Assembly (NCBI GenBank): GCA_012931725.1 | Contig: CM022949.1 | Span: forward strand, 52,645,741 to 52,709,740 | DNA from: Litsea cubeba | Taxonomy: Eukaryota > Streptophyta > Magnoliopsida > Laurales > Lauraceae | Length of the DNA stretch: 64,000 bases | Reading direction: 5' to 3' | Shown: positions 32,740-43,229 of the stretch, piece after piece | Numbering within the stretch: the first letter of the stretch is position 1 | Layout: each line of letters opens with the position of its first letter | Program-made: the position numbers and the translations under genes | Notes under the pieces: model-generated | Seen by the model: the letters and a program-made list of their open reading frames with translations, nothing else | The model's database searches: none | What the model was told of the DNA's origin: nothing

Positions 32740-34741
32740 GATACTGTAACGCCCCAATTCCGAATACCGAGATAACCGTCAAGGTACCGAAGTTGGCGCG
32801 CTACTTCCCGGAAAATCCGAGAACTTCCATGATCGTAGGTCTGCAGTGAGGTCTAATTTAAAACTTTTTGACCAACATATATCAATAATTGAAATTGTGG
32901 AAGCTTAAAGAGTAAACGGAAGCATATGATATCATATATAATAAAGCAAGTGTAGTAGGGCAGATGTCTAGCCTAAACATAATAAACTACCTCCCTACAC
33001 ACAACATAAACTCTCAAAATCCAAAAGAAAGATAACACTCAAGCCCCCGGTGCAGGCACTCCGTCCTCCAGCTCGACCTCCTGGTCAGCTGGCCCCCATC
33101 CATAGTCACCAGCTATGGGCGCCTCGACAAGCGCAAGCGTGTCGTCCTCGTAGTCGGGGTCGACACCTAAGCACCAAGAAGGGTCAGATCTAAAGATCTG
33201 CCAAGTCACAGTATATAGATAACATATGATATATGCATTAAATGAGTAGAGACAGTCATAAGATTAATCAAATTGTGCAAGTTAAACATTTAGAATCAAT
33301 TAATTAAGGTAAGCTAGTCTAATAACACAACATGGCACATTTACACAAGCTGAATACCGCGGGATATTATGTCGAGGCCCTCCCATACTAAACACAGTCG
33401 CAGCGGGGAAATCTCACCAATGCTGGGGATAACTAACCCAGCAAATCACTCATCAATCTCATACACTCATCACTCAGCACTCAAGAGACCTGACCCGGAA
33501 TCACACCGTCCGTCTAAAACACAGCTCATCATGATAGCTCACTCAACACTCATAAATAGCTCCTACCAGTGATGATCAGTCAACAGGCTAAGCTTAAAAC
33601 GACTGAGTGAATGTTCGTGCCGACTTAAAGGAATTCAAATACAGGTCTGTGTCTGTCTAGGCTTGTCTTGCACGAGCAAGGTTCTATCAACTCCCTAACA
33701 GGTCCAAGTACCAATTATTGGATCCATACTAAGGCCCACAAAGCCATGGCCTTAGTCTAAACAGTCCATGAGAGATCACCAATCTCAATATCATATCAAT
33801 CAGTTCATTCTCATCCAAAATGAGTTACAAGTCCAATTACAACCACCTCTCCATCCTAGGGTTCACACATCCAACTTAGGCCGTATGAGGGCCCACCTAG
33901 ACATAGACATGGGTCAAATGCACCCAACTACACTGCCAGGTCACCTCTAGGAAGTCCTAAGTTCAAGTCATTCATTTACCATTTAAATTAACAGGTTTAA
34001 AGCAAGAACAAGGACATAAGAGTGACAATAATGTAATAAGTGAAATAAATTCCAAGTAATTGAATCAAAGGGAATAACAAAGGTCCAATCCTAAGTAATG
34101 GCCCACCTTCAGGTCCAAGTCCATTTCAGTTAATTGGATCCTTAAATAAAGTTTTGGATGCCAATGATACTGTATTTGGTGCTCCTGAAGTTACGAGCAT
34201 CTTTGACGACATTTAATGATCGAATTGACGTCAAATCCAAACCTTAGACCCTACTTAATAGCCCCACAAGTCAAGGTTGAGCCACACCGTTGACTCGTGC
34301 TTGGCACATCAATGGAGTCTCTTTGGATGGTCAATGGGTCCCTACCCAAAATAACTTTTCTCTTCAAAAATAAGCCAAGAATCTAATTAAATTTATAAAA
34401 CAACTAAGGTCTTTATTTCCAATTTATGAAAACTAATGGGGCAATGTAGCATTCTACAGGACTCATGTTCTGTGACTCACATGGGATCCCTTATCCCAAG
34501 GAACATCCAGTCATCACTCTTTTGGGTGTTGATATTCACACCCTTTTTTTTAATATCTACACCACAGTTTGCCGGCATCAAAGGGGAATGGGTCTCCCAT
34601 GCACGTCGCTGCACCTGCCCACTCTTGCATAGTCCCATCAATCATGTCTGCCCTGGATGGATATGTTTGGCCTTCCGCTTTGAAATCTCCCCTAATTCTC
34701 TCTCTTTCAATGTCTTGTCCTTTTATAGCCACGAGCATTAA

Positions 34742-35072
34742 CACTGTGTTTGGGAAGGGAGGAGGGGAGGGGAGGGAAAATTTGAGGGGAAGGAAAATGG
34801 AGGGGAGGGGAGGAATTTTCCCTCCTCTTGTTTGTTTATAGTAAAAAAGGAGGAGGGGGGAGGAAAATCCCCTCTTCGCAAGCCTCTTTCTCTCCTCTTT
34901 CCCCCCAGTTTTGAAGGGAAAATTTGGGGGTAAAATTCTTAAAATGTTACCCCCAAATTCCCCTCTCTCACTTTTCCTCCCCCTTCCCAAACACCCTCTA
35001 TTTTAACTTTCCCTCCATTTTCCCCTCTTTCTTTTTCCTTCCCCTCATTTTACCTCCTTCCCAAAGACAACG
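34742..35072. mobile_element. Tourist-like MITE (PIF/Harbinger type)
   Basis: 331 bp. Left end CACTGTGTTTGGGAAGG and right end (complement) CGTTGTCTTTGGGAAGG, flanked by the 3-bp duplication TAA (34739-34741 and 35073-35075). Purine-rich left arm and pyrimidine-rich right arm pair along most of the length. Non-coding. Confidence 0.72.
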
Positions 35073-35075
35073 TAA

Positions 35076-36317
35076 GTGCCATGCCATGCGATTCACGCGT
35101 TGTCTCTTGTAAATTGACTAGTTATTTTAAATTAATATTCTATATAATAATCAATTAATAAAAAATTACTAGAATTATTCAATGAGATTTCCAAGTTTCT
35201 TGAGGTAAGGTTTCATAGTTTAAAGGCAAATTATAACATTATTTAAATTACTAGTGTCTATGTTTTTTTATTATTATTATTCGTGTTTAAGTTTCATCAC
35301 TTTCAAATATTAGTTTAACATAAATCATGTTCTAACAAGGTACAACTGCAAGCCAGAGGCACTAAGAGTCATCATGTAATGTTGTAATGTTTAAGCATAC
35401 AATTGACTTGGCCTTACAAACACATTCAATAAGCAACATCCAAATTTTAATACACGTGTATTAAATACTAATAAAAAAATGGGTCCATTATTACAAAAAA
35501 GAGGCATCGTGTAGTTTTATTTCTTCTATGTTAGGACCATGCATTTATAGTTTAGCAGTATTGTTATTCTTCTTTAACATGTATTAGTGCATGTTTGGGA
35601 GGCCTAATTTTTCTCTCTATTTCTCTAAAATGGATAGAGGTTTGAAAAAATAGAGCGTTTGGCACCACCTTTCAGCCTCTACATATTTTAGAAAAGTATA
35701 GGCAATAGCTCTACTTTCTACAGCCCCCTTGATGAGGTAGTTGAGAAATAAAGAGAAAAAATAACAGGCGGAGCTACGATGTTTATGCATAATCACACCC
35801 AGTCCAGTTTTTTCAATTTTTCTCCAATTCTGAGAGGCCCAATCAAGATCCAAACCGTCGAAAATGTTCAGAAGGTCAGAACACGGCCATATAACCAAAT
35901 CTCAGTCGTTGAATCATCACCAATCTCAAGATATGTGCCACAAACTATGAGCCATTGGATATAATTTGTTATGATCTGTAAAAGAAGAGCGAGGAGGAGA
36001 AAAGGAGATGGAGAGTATTCAATACTTCAGTTGCTAGAAAAAAAAAACAAAGAAATGAAGAAACGAGAGTAACTGTGCTTAGTGGCCGACTCGTTGACGC
36101 TTTGTTGCCGCCATCCACTCCTCCTCCCATCTCTTCTTCTCTCTCCCCCCTACTTCTTCTTCTTGTTCTACTTCTCTCTTTCTTCTGGATTTTTTTCTTG
36201 TTCTACTTCTCTACTTCTCTCTTTCTTCTGGATTTTTTTACAATGACCAAGACAGCTGGTATGATAAAATCACCTACAGCAGTATATCATTCCTATGGCC
36301 ATGGAGGCATAGACAGT
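35076..36317. other. No confidently recognised feature
   Basis: Intergenic. A motif with catgtttgggaggcc at about 35604 resembles a MITE end, but no partner end or TSD was found. A partial ttctacttctctctttcttctgg duplication lies at 36165-36235. Confidence 0.4.
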
Positions 36318-36337
36318 CGAACGCACGTAGCCATCCC

Positions 36338-36484
36338 ATGTTAGTCCTTGGACTTGATGCAGGTGGCCACCCCATCTGGTTCCTTGGACTTGATGCAAGT
36401 GGCCATCCCATGTCAGTCCTTGGACTTTATGCAGGTGGCCACCCCATCTGGTTCCTTAGACTTGATGCACGTGGCCATCCCATC
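36338..36484 (+). repeat. 36-bp minisatellite, four units
   Basis: ccttggacttgatgcaggtgg recurs at 36346, 36382, 36418 and 36454, exactly 36 bp apart. The period is a multiple of three, so one open frame (36338-36529) encodes a 12-residue repeat (LGLDAGGHPIWF). There is no evidence that it is a gene. Confidence 0.85.
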
Positions 36485-36689
36485 CCTTTGTTTTTAGAGC
36501 TTCCTTATCATCATTATGAGGCCTATTGAAGTCTTATTTGCAGATTTACAGAGAAAGATGGTGACTGTCAGTGCACCCTCGCCTTTTTAAGCCTTAATTT
36601 CAGAAATATTGATTGATGGTTTCCCCTCTAAATCGATTCGAACCGCCCATGTGCACCCCTAATTGCATTTGGCCCAAAAAATTTTTTTC

Positions 36690-36970
36690 TTATCATTGGA
36701 TTCAAAATCAGTCAATGCTATTGAGTGGTGCTCGTCACCATGAATCCGCAAAACCAAACCGCTCATCGATCGGAGTTCAGATGAGCATGATATGGCCAGT
36801 CAAAGTTTCTGTTGACCGTAGACCGGGGCCCGCTTTACGTTAGCAGTATAGGAGACGCAGATGATGCCATGCCTTGGAATGGCGCGCGTCCCGAGACAAA
36901 AAAGGCCACAACAGCAGTTGCGTACATGCTTCGTCCTGAAGAAAAAAAAGTTAGAGCGCGAATCTCGAGG
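36690..36970. repeat. Diverged dispersed repeat, copy 2
   Basis: Matches 2028-2480 in the same order: a block with caatgctat, gtcaccatga and accgctcat, then a block with cccgagacaaaa and caacagcagttg. Confidence 0.5.
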
Positions 36971-38699
36971 CAAAAAACCAGCTAGAGCCGGCACTCCTTT
37001 ATCACACGCTTTCCAAGGCGAAAAACTGTGGTGCGAGGATTAAAAATGGGGGTGCGAATATGAGCACGACACTCTTTTTCCTCTCTATTTCTATTCATGT
37101 CAGGACCAGGTTACCAGGTCATCAGGTTACCACCTTTCCCTTACATTCCTTTCTTTTATTCCCACTACAGGTACAGGTCAACCTCTCCTTCCACTTAAAC
37201 ACAAAACTCGTTTCTATGATGGAGATAGATGCCCAAAGAACTGGGCCACACGGATAGTGGGTCCCACAGATGAGGACCTTGATCACCCTCACAAACAGAG
37301 TCGCCCAGCCCTGTACGGCAAGGGGATTGGACCTAATCCATGATCAAATCACCCAGTGGGTCCCACAACCTGATGTTTAAGAAAATAAAAAAACCCTTTG
37401 TGAAAGATGCCCAATACTATGTAAACCCTTAGATGTGGGGCCAGATGGGACCTGATCCCCATGGGTCCACCACCAGATGTGGGGACCCGATATACCATCG
37501 GTGGCCACTTGGGTCCCACAGCCAACTGAGCCAGGACTGATTTTTTCCAAAAATTGTCCCCTCTCTCTCTCTGATCAGTGTAATGGATGGTGGGCCAGGG
37601 GTGTCCACTCCCTATGGGCCCAGCTCCTCTAGGGTCGCTCGTGGGTCCTCCTTCGGATCCACGAATCAGATCGATCATCGGGTGGCCCACCTGGGTCCTA
37701 CAGTCAGAGACATGGAAAGTCCCCAAACTGCTTGCGTCCAAGAACCGCCCCAAGCTCTAGTTCTCTACTGATTTCCAATGGGCTGTAAGACAGCTGGTGA
37801 CCATGCACCAAGGGCTGGGTCCCACAGGGACATCTCAGATGGCCTTCTAAAACTAGGAAAACTGAGCATTATTAACAGTTTGTGAAAAATACAAATTAAG
37901 ACCGATTAATAGTTGATTAACATGCTAATTAATAAAATATAAACAATCACCCTTGACACATTAACCTTCTAAAAGAGTAAAAAACCCATCCATTAATGGC
38001 TAAAACCCAAATAAACAAGCTCATAGGTAAATCTAAGCATTTCTAGCATAATGTAATGAAAATTTGGAATAAAAAACAGTAAAACATACATTCTAAGTTA
38101 AATGAGTATATTGCACTTGCCTCAATTTCAAAATTGCTAAGGTGAAAGACAAGAAGAAGCTCTCTAAGCAATCCAAAAGACAATTAAGCTCTCTAAGTTG
38201 TATAAGAAGAGAAGTGAACAAGATAGTAGCTGAGGTTGGGGAATGGATTCCTCCTTCCTAGTAGCTAGGGCTTGAAGTTAGGGTACTTAGGGGTTTGTGG
38301 AATGAGAGGCACTCAGGGTATTGGGCTCTATTTCCAAGGCAATAGTTAATTTATATAGGCTAGGGTTTCTAGGGTTTTGAACAATTACCAAAAGGGCCTT
38401 TGGATTTACATTGGAATGTGGATAAGGACATGCGTATCTTGGTCTTTTGGTACGATTCTAAAATTTTCTCAAGTGTGGAAAATCCCTCTCATAAAACTCT
38501 ATTTACTAGTAAAGGCCTCAAACTTCTAGAACTCTATAAAAATTATAAAAGACACCATATAGATTCTATAAACTACACAATAGTCTTAATTTCTACAAAA
38601 TAGACTAAAATTCAGAAAAAGAAAATATTTATTCTCCCTTACTAATCCTTATTAATAGTACAATGATACTACTATTACTATTATTAATAATATTCAAAT

Positions 38700-38863
38700 T
38701 CAAATATGAGGGTACACCAAGGGTGGGGCCTCACATATACCTTGGGCTTCAAGATACGGATGACCTTTCTACCGGAAACGCTCCTGACCTAGGTGATTCT
38801 GTGAAAGACATGAAAAAGGATGCCTATCTGGAAGGTGTCAATCCCTTCTTGGAGAACTTGTAG
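38700..38863 (+). other. Short coding-like stretch of unknown origin
   Basis: An open frame to the TAG at 38861-38863 encodes a balanced, non-repetitive peptide ending YLEGVNPFLENL, with DTDDLSTGNAPDLGD before it. I do not recognise it. It could be a piece of a host exon or a chance frame; no splice sites or start can be assigned. Confidence 0.2.
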
Positions 38864-38893
38864 ATATTCTCCTCGACCTGGAACAGAAAAAAA

Positions 38894-38917
38894 GGGGGGG
38901 GGGGGGGGGGGGGGGGG
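38894..38917 (+). repeat. 24-base G homopolymer
   Basis: An uninterrupted run of 24 G after aaaaaaa. It could form a G-quadruplex; its length may also be affected by sequencing. Confidence 0.9.
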
Positions 38918-40329
38918 CGCATTTGGGAAGGGAATAAGTTGAAATAAAAGGAATGAAGAAGCGCATTTACAGAATGAACAGTCTGCATAAAGAAGAGAAT
39001 CAACAGCATTAAAACAGTGTCAAACCCATTAAAACATTTTCGTTTGGAACAGAATGAACAGTCTGCATAAAGAAGTCATTCAAAATTCATTTGTAAATAA
39101 TAATAAGAAATAATAATCTTAGTTTATTAATTTTAGAAAACTTAGGATCTCATCTTAGTGTATTTCAAAGAGTATAAATCTTAAGAGTCCAATGGGTTCA
39201 TTGAAGACAATGGGCCCTTTTCCTAATTTCCATAAACCTAAGGGCTAAGTAAGTACTCTAACCAAGCTTAAAGTCACTTGGGATTACATCATCACCATGT
39301 CATCACACCTTTTTCCTCCTTTAATCCTATTCAAAGGTCATCACCATCACTACTATATTCCTATACAAGTCAGCCATCCTCTCCTCACTCAAATACAGAA
39401 CCGTAGTGTTCTGTTAATGGTGCTCGAAGGCAGCAAAGCTGGGCCACTTGGATGGTGGCCCCACTGATCATGAACCAAAGATCACTCTCACAAATAATGT
39501 CGCCCAGTCATGTACGGACGGATGCCCGGACCTGATCCACGACCCAATCATCCCCTGGGTCCCACATCAAAATTAAATAAACCAAGAAGACTCGCGCCCT
39601 TAATATTAGAACCATCAGATAGTGTCGATCTAGATGCAAGGTCTCATCACAAAAACAAATAGAGAAAAGCAAACCTTAGGGCATAAAAGGGGTTTCTACA
39701 TGCATCCATACTTGAATCAATGATAAACACAAGCATTAAATCTATAAATTATGGTTTAGGTACTTGCCTGATGTCCGCGGTTGATGGAGACAGTCTAGAA
39801 TTCCTATTCCAAAGCCCAAAATGCTATCCCAAGAAAAGTTGGAAAAGAGAGAATTGTGTGTGAAAATAAAAGAGTGTGGTGTATAAATAGGAAATAGGAA
39901 TATGAATTGTAATCTGACTTAAAGTCTAAAAATAATAGAGTTTGTTTTCTAAAAAAGATAAGAGTTTGGATTAGAAAAGAATTATACCACTAAATTGGGC
40001 CCGGGTTAACTATGGGTTAGGACACGTATCCAACAAGCCTAACTCACCAAACCTAAGCCTAACGTGGTCCCCACTTAGACTAATCGCGTATTTAATTAAT
40101 AGGGGCATTCGGCGACAGGTCCCTCAACATTACACTTTATGGCCTTAGATCCACAAAAAAAAGTCATAGAGCCAAAGGTCCCTCTCACACTTATTCACAC
40201 CTAAAATGTCTAATTTACCCTTTCTTCAAATCATAACCAATCCCATGATTGGTGGGATACCATGATTGTAGGATATCCCATTAATAATGGCCAACTAACA
40301 TTTAATTGCCCATGATTAATGGAATCCCC

Positions 40330-41045
40330 AGATTTTCAAATAAATTCTAAAAACACACAAATAAATTTCAAAATTACGAAAATAAATTTTAAAAAATAAA
40401 ATAATTTCGAAAAATGCAATAAGTTTAAAAAAAAGCAATATATAATCAAATAACGCAAATAAATTTTAAAAAAATACAAATAAGTTTTAAAATATCAAAA
40501 TAAATTTTAAAAAATATAAATAAATTTCAAAAGACTCAAATAAATCTCAAAAGACCCAAAGAAAATCCCAAAAATGCAAATAAATTTAAAATAATGAAAA
40601 TAAATTTTAAATAATGCAATAATTTTAAAAAACGTAATAAATTTGAAAAGATATAAATAAATTTCAAAAGACGTAAATAAATTTAAAAAACGCATATAGA
40701 TTTCAAGAAACGTAAATAAATTTGCTAAAAAAACTCTTTGAAAAAAAGTCAGATAAATTTACAAAAAAACACAAAGAAATATGACAGAAAAACAGATAAA
40801 TTTGAACAACACTCAGATAAATTTGACAAAAACTCAGATAAATTTGAACAAAACTTAGATAAATTTATCAAAAACTCAGATAAATTTTGAAAAAAAATTC
40901 AGATAAATTTATTAAAAATACAAAGAAATATGACATAAAACAGATAAATTTGAACAACACTCAGATAAATTTGACAAAAATTCAGATAAATTTGAACAAA
41001 ACTCAGATAAATTTGACAAAAACTCAGATAAATTTGACAAAAGAC
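40330..41045 (+). repeat. A/T-rich minisatellites inside the Mutator-like element
   Basis: 40330-40740 is a degenerate array of aaataaattt(t/c)aaaa units of about 20 bp. 40750-41045 is a cleaner array of cagataaatttgacaaaaa(c/t)t, about 20-21 bp. Open frames here are products of the repeat. Confidence 0.75.
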
Positions 41046-41121
41046 ATAAACAGAGCCAAAATCAATCACCGGGGATATGTCAGTCCTCCACGAAATTTGA
41101 CAAAAGACAAAAACAGAGCCA

Positions 41122-41274
41122 AAAGACGCTGCTGCAAGTAGAGGTCCTCTTCCTCTCCCAATACCCAACTTTGCAAGGGAAATCCAGACGTACCCTTATG
41201 GTGGTCCTGTGATTATTCCCAAGCAATCATCCGTTCTGCTGAGAGTTTGGAGCAGCACGGGAATTGGAAACAAG
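41122..41274 (+). other. Exon-like fragment in the Mutator-like element
   Basis: Plus-strand frame with a non-repetitive, balanced peptide (PLPIPNFAREIQTYPYGG, then VIIPKQSSVLLRVW) ending at a good donor (AAG|GTAACG at 41275). I do not recognise the protein. Base composition differs sharply from the A/T-rich array on its left. Candidate captured exon. Confidence 0.35.
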
Positions 41275-41300
41275 GTAACGTTAATCCGCTTTGTCCAATC

Positions 41301-41925
41301 CAACCTGAAACGTCAAAAGGGCGTAGATTTAAGCTGAAAATAATCCCTCCATTCAAACTAACTCGACTCCCCAAAACCAAATCTAATCCCAATAAATCCC
41401 CTCCTAACCTGAACAACAAGCAAATCTCTGGCCCAACAACCCTTATCTATTCGTTTCCTCTAGACCAAAAAGAAAAAAGAGAACCCCAAAAAACCCATAA
41501 TAACAAAGACCAAAACCACAGAGGAATGAACATATACGAAATCACAAATACACTAAAAAAAGGCGTTTTTTTTTCTCAGATTCAAACGGAAATCGAGGGA
41601 GAACAAATGAAACAAAATCCAGACCTCCAACTTGAAACGTCAAAAGGTCGTAGATTTGAGCTGAAAATCATCCCTCCATCGAAACTAAATTAGCCATCCA
41701 AACCCATATCCAATCCCAACAAGTCCCCTTCTAACATGCCACCACTAGCACAACTCCAGCTCCTCGGATCAAAGAAAACCCCCCAAAATAGGAAGAAGAA
41801 AAAAAACCAAAACCACCAAAGAACCGAACATCTACAAAATCACAAATACTCTATAAAAAAACGAACTTTCTCTCAGATCCAAACAGGATTTGGAGAAAAA
41901 CAAATCAAACGAACTCCAGATCTCC
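41301..41925 (+). repeat. ~330-bp tandem duplication
   Basis: The copies start at about 41301 and 41632. Shared landmarks in order: gaaacgtcaaaagg, cgtagattt, gctgaaaat, atccctcca, ccaatccc or similar, and aaatcacaaatac; each then has a ctcagatyc motif. The copies have diverged. Confidence 0.7.
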
Positions 41926-41999
41926 AAACGCGCCCAAAATAAGAGGATGATATCAAATCATAAAAAAAAAAATCATAAAATAACAAAATGATTCATTAC

Positions 42000-42049
42000 C
42001 GGTTACGAGAGAAGAAAGCCAATCGACGACTTCTCTTTGAGAGTGCCAT
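42000..42049 (-). other. Candidate first coding exon in the Mutator-like element
   Basis: On the minus strand an ATG at 42049 opens a basic peptide, MALSKRSRRLAFFSRN, which runs into a donor (CG|GTAATG at 41999). The upstream minus-strand sequence is C/T-rich, like a plant 5' UTR, and could also hold an acceptor ending ctctcag. It may be part of a captured gene; the product is unknown. Confidence 0.28.
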
Positions 42050-42537
42050 CTGAGAGGAGACAAAGGCCTGAAAGATCGAAGAAAAAGATTGGGAGCGAAA
42101 TAAGACATGTGCCTAAGGCTCCTCTCTTTTCCGACGACGGCCAGATCAGATCCGCCGTCCGATCTCTTCAGGTGGTAATGCACCTCTCGCCTCCCTTTCT
42201 CGTTCGAGACCAGGAACTCTTTTGTCGATTCGATTAAGAGTATTTAGGAAGGATGGAGGAGGGAAGATTTAAATTTTTAAATTTCAAAATGTTATGCCTA
42301 AAACGGTTGAAGGGGTAATTTAGTCCATAAATATGTGATCATGTGGATGTAGGGATCTAAGGCTGCAAACAGTCTAGCTGAGTGGACCATAGGCCTTAAT
42401 AAGTTTTTCCTTGGACTAGAGGCTGGATACATTCACTTATAGGGACCTTTCGCTAATTTTGCCTAATTAATATACAATCAGTTAAATAATAATAATAAAA
42501 TAAAATAAAATAATATATATAATATCAAAACGTCACA

Positions 42538-42893
42538 TTCTTTCCCCCTTAGGACATTTGGTCCTCCAAATGACTAGCATAACTCTGGAAGGAGAGACGG
42601 GTACTGCTTCTTCACTGATATTAAAATGGTACCTTCCATGACGCCCGCTGAACCGTCTGCATTTTCATGGGTAAAAGCATACATCCTGTCCTGTTGGGGT
42701 TGTTTCTGTTGCCCTTGCGCTGGCCCAAGTGGCCTCTGTTGAGCTCCTTGTTGTTGTCTCTGCTGACCCTGAGCTTGCCTCTGCTGTTGTGCTTGTCCCC
42801 TAAACTGTTGATTCTGAGGAGCCCTAAATTGTTGTTGTTGCGGCGCCCAAGGAAACTGCTGACCTGTTTGATGTTGTTAGTTCTGATACCAAC
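42538..42893 (-). pseudogene. gag: Minus-strand chromovirus-type gypsy remnant (gag C-terminus)
   Basis: Read on the minus strand this is the collapsed interior of a Ty3/gypsy element. The LTR edge at 42894 is followed by a primer site, tggtatcagaa (42891-42881), of the initiator-tRNA-Met type. Next comes a Gln-rich gag tail (42880-42700) and the gag-protease boundary motif DRMYAFTHENADGSAG (about 42690-42640). Then it jumps to the 3' end: a block with ggaggaccaaatg and the purine tract cctaagggggaaagaa (42553-42538). Nearly all of gag-pol is deleted, leaving about 350 bp. The boundary motif resembles those of Tekay/Del chromoviruses. No product is expected. Confidence 0.62.
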
Positions 42894-43229
42894 TGTCACG
42901 TCCCCAAAATACAACCAGGGGAAAACGTGAAAAATAAGAATAAATATTCAATTTCCTGTGTTTAATGCAACACAAGCTCCCAAATATGGACCCACAAAAA
43001 TTTCGAAACATGGTGAGTCATAATAAAACATTTGAGGAAGCATTAAATCAATTGGTATCAATATTAAAAATCAAACCAACACATAACTAATTGAATATTT
43101 AAGGTTAAAGTTTCCAAAATAACCTAAACAAAATAACTAAATAAAATTAGGTTTATTATGAAGAATTTGAAAAAAAAAATGTCTCTATGATGAAAGTCAC
43201 TCTCGTGCGGACTTAGACGGCTCTGTGGC
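42894..43229 (-). repeat. LTR fragment of the chromovirus remnant, cut by E2
   Basis: Starts TGTCACGTCCCC (LTR end on the minus strand) and is interrupted at 43229 by E2. The opposite LTR should end at 42537, where ACGTCACA borders the purine tract; that copy was itself interrupted by the Mutator-like element. Confidence 0.55.

Larger units (their letters stand above)
32745..38735 (-). repeat. Possible minus-strand solo LTR (~6 kb) with later insertions
   Basis: Starts TGTAACGCCCC and ends with the complement of TGTGAGGCCCC, so the termini are inverted TG...CA-type ends. The flanks are gatac (32740-32744) and tatac (38736-38740), a 5-bp TSD with one mismatch. A minus-strand TATATAAA lies at 38350-38357. 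Part of it (37095-38450) resembles 39280-39960, an LTR-like stretch of another element. It is unusually long for an LTR and contains a Tourist-like MITE, so the call is tentative. Confidence 0.33.
37095..40092 (-). repeat. Two related LTR-like stretches (37095-38450 and 39280-39960)
   Basis: The two stretches share a collinear series of motifs: cactcaaatacagaac or a near match, ctgggccac, gatcac(c/t)ctcacaaa, gtcgcccag, tgtacgg and gtgggtcccaca. Both end in a region with a cacttgcct or tacttgcct motif. They look like two old copies of one LTR family read on the minus strand. The left belongs to the possible solo LTR and the right to the LTR that borders 42537. The remaining sequence shows no gene. 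Confidence 0.38.
40102..42463. mobile_element. Mutator-like element (2.36 kb), possible Pack-MULE
   Basis: A perfect 9-bp TSD, taattaata, flanks it (40093-40101 and 42464-42472). The long inverted ends are diverged: left GGGGCATTCGGCGACAGG, right (complement) GGCAAAATTAGCGAAAGG, both followed by TCCCT. Further inward, ccttagatcc and (t/a)aatttaccc also match in inverted order, giving ends of about 190 bp. There is no transposase. The interior has two A/T-rich minisatellites, a ~330-bp tandem duplication and two stretches that look like exons with donor sites. Bearing gene-like pieces between Mutator ends is the definition of a Pack-MULE; whether these pieces come from a host gene is unproven. 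Confidence 0.72.

Noticed and set aside
35592..35960. Possible MITE starting catgtttgggagg
   Set aside because: No inverted partner end or target duplication could be found.
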